Assembly (NCBI GenBank): GCA_022841445.1
Contig: JALHRM010000008.1
Span: 1-32,415, forward strand
Direction of reading: 5' to 3'
Origin: Candidatus Saccharimonadota bacterium
GTDB lineage: Bacteria > Patescibacteriota > Saccharimonadia > Saccharimonadales > UBA10212
DNA length: 32,415 nt
Of this stretch, positions 15,674-22,437 are shown piece after piece (positions within the stretch are counted from its first letter, which is position 1; every line of letters starts with the position of its first letter). Made by a program: the position numbers and the translations under genes. Below the pieces are notes generated by a model, which saw nothing but the letters and a program-made list of their open reading frames with translations, had not been told where the DNA came from and did not search any database.

Positions 15674-17443
15674 ATGGATGAACTAAAAAAGAACGTGACA
15701 TCGAGTGCCGCAAGAAGGCGTCTGCTTTTTTGGTATGGAATTTTGATGTTGGTCATGGGCTTAATTATTGCCCGGCTGTTTTATTTGCAAGTAGTACGCT
15801 ACGACCATTACCGTCAAGCCGCGTTAAGCGGTCAACTGAAGCAATACGAGATAGAACCCACTCGGGGAACTATCGCTTTTAAGGACCGTGACGCTACGGT
15901 GCCGGTAGTATTAAACGAAACACTGTATACGCTTTTTGCTGATCCGGTGTATGTAGATGATGCAGCAGAAGTCGCCGATAAGCTTGTCCCGATAATCGGT
16001 AAAGGTTCAAGTTATGGCGATGTAAAATCCAAGATGGAGACGAAGCAAACCCGTTACGTGGTACTGGCCAAAAGACTTACCAAACAACAGAGTGATGCAG
16101 TAGCTAAGCTAGAACTAAAAGGAATCGGCACTAGGGAACAGAGCTATCGCACTTATCCGCAGGGCGTGCTCGGCGCCCAACTGCTCGGTTTTGTTGATGA
16201 AGAGGGCGCCGGTAGGTATGGCATAGAGCAGTCCATGAACAAAGCCATAGAAGGCAAGCCCGGGCTGCTTAAAGCGATTACCGACGCAGCGGGTGTGCCG
16301 CTGGTTTCTAACAAAGACAATGTTGAAATCGTAGCAACGCCTGGTGCGGACATCGTATTAACCGTAGATGTCGGTTTGCAACAACAGGTAGAAGATTTGC
16401 TAAAACAGGGTCTTGACGCGGCAAAAAGTAAGTCGGGCAGTATCGTCATCATGGATCCCACCTCTGGGGCTGTAAAAGCGACAGCAAACTATCCATCGTT
16501 CAATCCAGCAGCATACGCCGATCAAGCTGACATCAGCGCTTTTTCCAATGCCGCATTCAGCTCTCCACTTGAACCAGGCTCTGTCATTAAGCCGTTCACC
16601 GCTGCTGCTGCCTTGGAGCAGGGCGTAGTAACGATGAATTCTTCCTACTACGACCCTAGTTTTTATAAAATTGATGACGCTACCGTGCGCAACATTGAAG
16701 AAGATGGCGGGCCAGGAACTAAGAATTTGTCGGATATTTTACAGCTCTCGCTCAATACCGGCGCGACATGGCTTCTGCAGCAGATGGGTGGCGGTGATCT
16801 TAATCTAAAAGGTCGCAGTGCATGGCATGACTACATGGTGAATCATTACCGATTCGGGCAGTTAACGGGCATTGAAAGTTATGAAACTGAAGGTATAATT
16901 CCAGACCCTGCGAAAGGCGACGGACTTAATATTCAGTATGCCAATACCAGCTTTGGACAGGGAATGACGGTCACGCCGCTGCAGTTGGCTGGTGCGCTGT
17001 CGGCACTTATTAATGGAGGAACTTACTATCAGCCCTATATGGTTGAATCGGTGACTCATCCGGATGGTACTAAGGAAGTAAAAAAGCCTAAAATTTTACG
17101 TCAAAACGTTATTAGCTCATCAGTCAGTGATCAGATGCGAGGTCTCATGCAGTATGTCGTTGACAAAAATAATCGACCAGCAGCACGGGCTGGTTTTCAG
17201 GTCGGTGGCAAAACTGGTACCGCGCAAATTCCTAAACCCACAGGTGGCTACTACGAAGATAAATATAACGGCATGTACGTCGGTTTTGTTGGAGGCGATC
17301 AACCACAGTACGCCATTGTTGTACGCGTGAACGAACCAGGAATTGCTGGGTATGCTGGCTCGCGGGCGGCAGGGCCAATTTTTACCTCAGTGAGTAATCT
17401 ATTAATAAATAACTTTGGTGTTACGCCCAAAACACAGCCATAA
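15674..17443 (+). CDS. ftsI: Septal peptidoglycan transpeptidase (class B PBP, FtsI/PBP2-like)
   Basis: 589 aa. One N-terminal membrane helix (LLFWYGILMLVMGLIIARLFY, residues ~16-36) anchors a periplasmic or external enzyme. Residues ~50-215 form the PBP dimerisation domain, beginning with the RGTI motif, and ~245-575 the transpeptidase domain. All three penicillin-binding motifs are intact: SVIK (Ser303-Lys306), SLN (359-361) and KTG (513-515). It cross-links peptide side chains at the septum together with FtsW. It follows the ftsL-like gene by 24 nt, with a weak AGGTAAG before the ATG. No C-terminal PASTA domain is seen. Confidence 0.95.
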   Translation: MDELKKNVTSSAARRRLLFWYGILMLVMGLIIARLFYLQVVRYDHYRQAALSGQLKQYEIEPTRGTIAFKDRDATVPVVLNETLYTLFADPVYVDDAAEVADKLVPIIGKGSSYGDVKSKMETKQTRYVVLAKRLTKQQSDAVAKLELKGIGTREQSYRTYPQGVLGAQLLGFVDEEGAGRYGIEQSMNKAIEGKPGLLKAITDAAGVPLVSNKDNVEIVATPGADIVLTVDVGLQQQVEDLLKQGLDAAKSKSGSIVIMDPTSGAVKATANYPSFNPAAYADQADISAFSNAAFSSPLEPGSVIKPFTAAAALEQGVVTMNSSYYDPSFYKIDDATVRNIEEDGGPGTKNLSDILQLSLNTGATWLLQQMGGGDLNLKGRSAWHDYMVNHYRFGQLTGIESYETEGIIPDPAKGDGLNIQYANTSFGQGMTVTPLQLAGALSALINGGTYYQPYMVESVTHPDGTKEVKKPKILRQNVISSSVSDQMRGLMQYVVDKNNRPAARAGFQVGGKTGTAQIPKPTGGYYEDKYNGMYVGFVGGDQPQYAIVVRVNEPGIAGYAGSRAAGPIFTSVSNLLINNFGVTPKTQP

Positions 17444-17493
17444 AAAGGGTGTATAATAACTGCTAACGACTATTAATGAAAGAAAAATAGACC

Positions 17494-18534
17494 ATGACAA
17501 GTATTGATATTGTTGTTACTGATGCGACTATCGTGCAAGTGTTTTTGCTCGGCTTTTTAGGATTTGCTGCCAGCATGCTGCTGACCCTTATCTACACCTG
17601 GGCGGCGTTTAAATACCAATGGTGGAAGAAGCCGCGCACGACCGCTGTGACCGGTGAAGTCGCCACCGTTTATCAAAAGCTCCACAAGGCCAAACATGCT
17701 CGTAATATTCCTACCATGGCAGGCATTATTTTTGTCGTTAGTACAGTGCTAGTTACCATTCCGGGCAATTGGGACAGAGCAGAGACGTGGTTGCCGTTGG
17801 CGGCAATGGCTGGCGCCGGGCTTATCGGGCTAGCCGATGATGTTATCAATATAAAAAGCCTCGGTCGTGGTATTGCCGGAATGCGCGCAAAACTCAAATC
17901 GATATTACTAATCCTGGTGGCATCTATTGGTGGCTGGTGGTTTTACTCAAAACTGGGTGTTGATGCGATTAATATACCGTTTGTTGGTGGATTTGAACTT
18001 GGGTGGCTGATAGTTCCGCTGTTTGTTTTAGTGGTGTATGCAACTGCAAACGCAGTAAATATATCGGATGGTCTTGATGGATTGGCTGGTGGACTGGCAG
18101 CGTCGGCCTTTGGGGCTTATGCAGTAATTGCATTTATCGAGCAAAAGTACGGCCTGGCAGGATTTTGTATGACAGTTGTTGGTGGTTTACTGAGTTACAC
18201 CTGGTTTAACGTGTACCCGGCGCGATTTTTTATGGGGGATGTGGGGTCATTTGCACTTGGTACAGCGCTTGCGGTGGTAGCCTTACTCACCGATACGGTT
18301 CTGCTTCTGCCGATTATCGGATTCGTGTTTGTTGTCGAAGCTGGATCGGTAATACTGCAAATTGCCAGTAAAAAACTACGTGGTGGAAAGAAAATATTCA
18401 GAATCGCCCCAATTCATCATCATTTTGAAGCAATAGGATGGCCAGAAACTAAAGTGACCATGCGCTTTTGGATCATTGGACAGGTTGCAGCGTTCATCGG
18501 TATTCTAGCCTTTATTCTTGGGCGTGCTGCTTAG
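17494..18534 (+). CDS. mraY: Phospho-N-acetylmuramoyl-pentapeptide-transferase
   Basis: 346 aa, integral membrane enzyme with about ten helices. It transfers phospho-MurNAc-pentapeptide from UDP to undecaprenyl phosphate, making lipid I. Diagnostic motifs present are NIPTMAGIIF, GLADDVINI with the Asp-Asp pair, NAVNISDGLDGLAGG, FMGDVGSFALG and the histidine motif APIHHHFEAIGWPETKV. Length fits the family. A TATAAT at 17451-17456 would give a ~30-nt leader containing an A-rich GAAAGAAAAATAG segment, so an internal promoter is possible after ftsI. Its lipid substrate depends on isoprenoid supply from genes like idi in this window. Confidence 0.97.
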   Translation: MTSIDIVVTDATIVQVFLLGFLGFAASMLLTLIYTWAAFKYQWWKKPRTTAVTGEVATVYQKLHKAKHARNIPTMAGIIFVVSTVLVTIPGNWDRAETWLPLAAMAGAGLIGLADDVINIKSLGRGIAGMRAKLKSILLILVASIGGWWFYSKLGVDAINIPFVGGFELGWLIVPLFVLVVYATANAVNISDGLDGLAGGLAASAFGAYAVIAFIEQKYGLAGFCMTVVGGLLSYTWFNVYPARFFMGDVGSFALGTALAVVALLTDTVLLLPIIGFVFVVEAGSVILQIASKKLRGGKKIFRIAPIHHHFEAIGWPETKVTMRFWIIGQVAAFIGILAFILGRAA

Positions 18535-18547
18535 GGAAGGATAGTTT

Positions 18548-19840
18548 ATGAGTACGTTGGGCGGGAATGTGCGAGCGAGGCGACGACCAGCTTTGCTTCG
18601 CGAATCGGCCTCGAAGGAAGGGCTTTTGACAAGACGCCACGGAGCAGACTATTGGCTTATCGTTATTGCGGCGGCGTTACTCACTATCGGACTAATTGTC
18701 GTTTATTCAATTAGCCCCGGATTATCAGAAAGCAGGGGCGTGAGCAGCGGCTATTACATCAGTCGTCAGCTGATAGCTGTCGGGCTGGGAATTGTCGCCT
18801 TCGTAATAACTTCACAAATCCCTATTAGTTGGTGGAAGAAGTTGACCAAGCCGCTTATAGTCATAGCCCTCGTAGGCTGCTTGGTCGCGGCTGTGACACC
18901 GCTAGACAGTATTTATCAGGCACATCGTTGGATACGGTTTGGTGGGCTGTCTTTTCAGGTCGCAGAGCTTATAAAACTGGCAATTTTGGTTGGAGTTGCT
19001 ACGTTTCTGACCACACAGTGGCGGCTGGGTAAACTTGGTGATACAAAGGCAACATTGCGACCATTGCTGTTTGTCCTTGCTGCTATTGCAGTTATTGTCG
19101 TATTCTTTCAGCGCGATCTTGGCTCAGCTGCCGTAATGGTTGCCATGATTGCAGCTATGGCTTTTGTCGTCGGCATCCCCCTGAAAAAAGTTATGCTGAT
19201 CGGCGGCGTAATACTCATTGGTTTAACGCTGGCTATCGCCAGTACGCCGTATCGCCGCGATCGACTGCTTACATACCTGCATCCGGAGCGCGATTGCCAG
19301 GCAGCTGGTTATCAGGCCTGCCAAGCGCTAATCGCCGTCGGCTCCGGCGGTGTTATTGGATTAGGGCTCGGAGGAAGTGTGCAAGCCTACGGATATCTCC
19401 CCGAAGCCGGCAACGATTCCATCTTTGCCATATTGGCTGAAAAATTCGGTTTCGTAGGAGTAAGTATGATTGTGGCGCTCTATGTGGTGCTGTTCACGCG
19501 CTTAAAACGTATTATAGAGCGGCTTAATGACCAGTTCAGTCGGCTATTTGTTGTTGGTTTTTTGGCTTGGGTCAGCACTCAAGCGATAATAAACATCGGT
19601 GCTATGGTTGGGTTACTTCCCCTTAAAGGGATTACGCTACCGTTCATTAGCTACGGTGGTACGAGTCTATTGTTCCTTATGATAGGCCTGGGGATAGTTT
19701 TCCAGATTTCACGCTATACTACTTACAGTTATGCAGAACCAAAAGTTGCCCGCGCGGACCAGCCCAATCACGATAATGCTCAGCGGCGGAGGGTCGGGGG
19801 GGCATATAACCCCACTATTGTCAGTCGCCCAAGAGATTAA
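18548..19840 (+). CDS. ftsW: Lipid II polymerase FtsW (SEDS family)
   Basis: 430 aa with about ten membrane helices. It is a SEDS glycosyltransferase that polymerises lipid II at the septum with the FtsI-type PBP. Visible family features are VYSISPGLSES, the external loop WIRFGGLSFQVAEL, FQRDLGSAAVM, the long loop YRRDRLLTYLHPERDCQAAGYQACQ, and the C-terminal signature KGITLPFISYGGTSLL. A proper Shine-Dalgarno (GGAAGGA) lies about 8 nt before the ATG. The hydrophilic C-terminal tail (after ~residue 395) is encoded by DNA that also encodes the first 36 residues of MurG in another frame. Confidence 0.95.
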   Translation: MSTLGGNVRARRRPALLRESASKEGLLTRRHGADYWLIVIAAALLTIGLIVVYSISPGLSESRGVSSGYYISRQLIAVGLGIVAFVITSQIPISWWKKLTKPLIVIALVGCLVAAVTPLDSIYQAHRWIRFGGLSFQVAELIKLAILVGVATFLTTQWRLGKLGDTKATLRPLLFVLAAIAVIVVFFQRDLGSAAVMVAMIAAMAFVVGIPLKKVMLIGGVILIGLTLAIASTPYRRDRLLTYLHPERDCQAAGYQACQALIAVGSGGVIGLGLGGSVQAYGYLPEAGNDSIFAILAEKFGFVGVSMIVALYVVLFTRLKRIIERLNDQFSRLFVVGFLAWVSTQAIINIGAMVGLLPLKGITLPFISYGGTSLLFLMIGLGIVFQISRYTTYSYAEPKVARADQPNHDNAQRRRVGGAYNPTIVSRPRD

Positions 19841-20930
19841 GCAGATCAACCCGGCTATTTCTACAGTATATGTAGGACTGCGTGGGGATAAGATCGGCGA
19901 GTCAGTGCAAAATAGCGACGATATCGACGAAACATACAGCGTCCTGGCAGGTAAGTTACGGCGCTATCATGGTGAATCGCTGCTAAGACAAATGCTGGAT
20001 ATTCGCACTCAACTTCTGAACGCAAGGGATGCGTTCTATTTGCTTATTGGTACATGGCAGGCCTGGCGCCTGCTCGGTCGACGTAAGCCCGATGTTATAT
20101 TCGCTAAAGGTGGATTCGTGGTCGTTCCGGTAGCATGGGCGGCAAGATTACGGAAGATACCGTATGGTATGCATGATTCTGATACTGTAGCGGGACTTGC
20201 CAATCGGCTGATAGCCAAAGCGGCTGCATGGCAGGCTACGGGGATGCCCTCGTCTTTTTACTCATATCCAAAATCCACCACTCACTACACCGGTGTTCCA
20301 TATGATGCCCGGTTTCGTGTAATCAGTGACGATGAGAAAAATGAACTACGCCGTACAATGGGTATTACGAAATCTCAGCCGGTAGTATTTGTTATCGGAG
20401 GTGGCCTCGGCGCACAAGGCTTAAACACGCTGGCGGTTGAAGTCCTAACGTCATACCGTGAATCGAATCCAAATATACATGTTTTTCATGTAACTGGCCA
20501 CGCCAACTATGCAGAAGTAGCGAAAGACTATAAGGGCAGGGGATGGGCAGGGGGGTCGGTGAAGGTTATTGATTACACCGATGAGGTGTTCAAATATAGT
20601 GCTGTCTCCGATGTTATACTAACTCGTGCTGGGGCAACGGCACTCGCTGAATTTGCCGCTCAGGCAAAAGCATGTATTGTTATCCCAAGTCCTCATTTGA
20701 GCGGTGGGCACCAACTGAGTAATGCCTCTTACTTTGCAGAAAAAGGGGCAGTAATCGTGCATCAAGAATCAGATCCACCGCACAATCTTCTGCAAAACCT
20801 CGATAGCTTACTAAAGGATACACAGCTTCGCGTTGCACTAGCCCAAGAACTTCATGTACTGGCTAAGCCAGATGCTGCTATTTCTATCGCTCATCTACTA
20901 ATCAATACAGCTTCGCATCGTACAGCATGA
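19731..20930 (+). CDS. murG: UDP-N-acetylglucosamine--MurNAc-pentapeptide pyrophosphoryl-undecaprenol GlcNAc transferase
   Basis: 399 aa, GT-B glycosyltransferase at the inner face of the membrane that converts lipid I to lipid II. The N-terminal loop SGGGSGGHITPLL (residues ~17-29), FAKGGFVVVPVAW, GMHDSDTVAGLANRL, FVIGGGLGAQGLN and the UDP-GlcNAc site TRAGATALAEFAAQAKACIVIPSP with SGGHQLSNA are all present. The start at 19731 overlaps ftsW by 110 nt, and later Met codons would remove the first beta strand before the GGSGGH loop. A TATACT hexamer ends 10 nt upstream, inside ftsW, and could drive separate expression. Length is slightly above the usual ~355-365 because of extra sequence around residues 50-90. 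Confidence 0.94.
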   Translation: MQNQKLPARTSPITIMLSGGGSGGHITPLLSVAQEIKQINPAISTVYVGLRGDKIGESVQNSDDIDETYSVLAGKLRRYHGESLLRQMLDIRTQLLNARDAFYLLIGTWQAWRLLGRRKPDVIFAKGGFVVVPVAWAARLRKIPYGMHDSDTVAGLANRLIAKAAAWQATGMPSSFYSYPKSTTHYTGVPYDARFRVISDDEKNELRRTMGITKSQPVVFVIGGGLGAQGLNTLAVEVLTSYRESNPNIHVFHVTGHANYAEVAKDYKGRGWAGGSVKVIDYTDEVFKYSAVSDVILTRAGATALAEFAAQAKACIVIPSPHLSGGHQLSNASYFAEKGAVIVHQESDPPHNLLQNLDSLLKDTQLRVALAQELHVLAKPDAAISIAHLLINTASHRTA

Positions 20931-21790
20931 AATTTGTAAAAAAAACAACACAACCATCACAGTCAGCACGGCGTCAACCAGACATCAAAGACAAACGCTT
21001 AGAATTGACCAGGTACTACAAAGCGCCTGCTGGTGATGAACCAGTCAGGCTTTCTGTTGCTGCAGAGGATGGGCGTCGAAGTTGGTTGGTTCGTTTGGCT
21101 ATAGTCGGCGTAGGCTTGCTTGTCGCATGGTTGCTTTTAGGTCTTCACCAAATCGAAGTAGTCCCTATTAAGACCGATGCACTGCAAAGCGCCAGTGACT
21201 ACACTCAAGCGATTAATACGGAACTCAAAACACCGCCTCTACACATAAAATTTTTGTTTAATACTACCGATCAGACCAATCGACTAATGGCAAAATACCC
21301 GGAAATAACTAATGTTATCTGGACGAATCCAGTGTTTGGGACTACCGCAACAGTGCGTGTAGATATTCGGCCGGCGCAGTTTGTTTTAGAAAGCTCAAAA
21401 GGCACCTATATTGTTAATGATCAAGGAAAGGTAATTGGCGCATTGGCTAATGCAATCTCAACGCCCAGCATCAAAATTATCGATCAGACTGGCTTTGATA
21501 TAGGTATAGGCAAAAATGTTATTAGTAGTATTGATGCTGAGTTTCTCAACACTCTCGTAGTACAACTTGCAGCCAAGGGAATAACCGTGGAATCACTGAT
21601 TCTACCTCCGTTGGCTCAAGAAGTGCATGTAAAGGCCGACAAACCTTATATCATCAAGTTCTCATTTAATAGCGACCCGTTGCAGGCAGCAGGGAGTTAC
21701 ATCGCACTGCGACAACGCTTAGTAGGGGAGCAGAAGCAACCGATAGAATATATTGATGTAAGAGCGGGGGAACGCATCTTTATAAAGTAA
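20927..21790 (+). CDS. ftsQ: FtsQ/DivIB-like division protein with POTRA domain
   Basis: 287 aa. It has a long cytoplasmic basic N-terminus (~50 residues), one membrane helix (LVRLAIVGVGLLVAWLLLGL, ~residues 55-74) and an external region with a POTRA-like start (HQIEVVPIKTDALQSASDYTQAINTEL) and a beta-rich C-terminal domain ending IEYIDVRAGERIFIK, the typical FtsQ/DivIB end. It joins FtsL and FtsB to activate septal synthesis. The ATG overlaps the murG stop by 4 bases, so translation is coupled. In most bacteria murC/murB/ddl come between murG and ftsQ and ftsA/ftsZ follow, but none are here. Overall sequence is divergent, so the call rests on topology, C-terminus and position. Confidence 0.82.
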   Translation: MKFVKKTTQPSQSARRQPDIKDKRLELTRYYKAPAGDEPVRLSVAAEDGRRSWLVRLAIVGVGLLVAWLLLGLHQIEVVPIKTDALQSASDYTQAINTELKTPPLHIKFLFNTTDQTNRLMAKYPEITNVIWTNPVFGTTATVRVDIRPAQFVLESSKGTYIVNDQGKVIGALANAISTPSIKIIDQTGFDIGIGKNVISSIDAEFLNTLVVQLAAKGITVESLILPPLAQEVHVKADKPYIIKFSFNSDPLQAAGSYIALRQRLVGEQKQPIEYIDVRAGERIFIK

Positions 21791-21848
21791 GTGCATAGCT
21801 TTGCACTGGCCATGCAAAGTATCGGCTAACAGGGCTACTTAGTAGCCC
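21790..21848 (+). terminator. Hairpin cluster after ftsQ, probable end of the dcw transcript
   Basis: Three stems follow the stop codon. AGTGCA/TGCACT (21790-21807) and CTTTGCA/TGCAAAG (21799-21819) overlap and exclude each other. Next comes a perfect GGGCTAC-TTA-GTAGCCC hairpin (21832-21848). A T-rich run (CGTTTTTTGTTT) only appears about 20 nt later, so this is not a textbook intrinsic terminator, but it is the best candidate for a 3' end or processing site. Confidence 0.5.
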
Positions 21849-22437
21849 GCTCTCCCCTCGTGTTCGTTTTTTGTTTAATGTGTAGTGTGGCGTTTGTTCG
21901 GTACAAAAAAATATATAAAGTATATACAGGCAACATTGTCAAATTTTATACAAAAATACACAAGTGCAGGGGATATACATATAAAAAATAATTCACTATA
22001 AAAAGCAAATAAAATGATGCAAAACATACAATACTGTGGAAAAGTCAAATATGCAAATACTCAACCAAACGCGAAAGCGTCGTAGGCAATGCAGCGTATA
22101 TGTAAAATACCTGTAAAAAGTATTACAAGTATCATGAAGAGCACTTATCGTAACTATAATTTCCAGCAGCTAGTATGAACTACCCCGCTGGGGATGAGTG
22201 GTTATTCATCTTCAAGCACTGTATATAAGTCGCAAAATATACATTGTGCGACGTAATGTGTGTAAACGATAATTACATGTAAAAACTACTGCCCCATGCA
22301 TGTAGCTTGCTGCAATCATTTTATAAGGAATTTTTTATTACTACCCTACTTGCCGATCAGGGTAGAATTTCTGAGCATCACTTACTGCTAACTATTTAAG
22401 TCTTTGTTCGTAAAATGTTCAATACTTGTGACATTTA
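21849..22437. other. AT-rich gene-free stretch
   Basis: About 590 bp with no credible frame, clearly richer in A/T than the flanks. It contains ACGC-GAAA-GCGT (22069-22080, GNRA-type loop), TACCCT/AGGGTA (about 22348-22370), GTCGCA/TGCGAC near 22230-22255, and one DnaA-box-like TGTGGAAAA (22035-22043). No replication gene is next to it and no cluster of boxes is present, so calling it an origin is not justified. I see no tRNA or known RNA motif. Confidence 0.4.

Noticed and set aside
5675-22010. 16-base exact repeat ACTATAAAAAGCAAAT at 5675-5690 and 21995-22010
   Set aside because: It is AT-rich, has only two copies and no symmetry or shared context, so chance is an adequate explanation.
21849-22437. 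Replication origin in the AT-rich gap
   Set aside because: Only one DnaA-like box, no box cluster, no dnaA, dnaN or parAB next to it.
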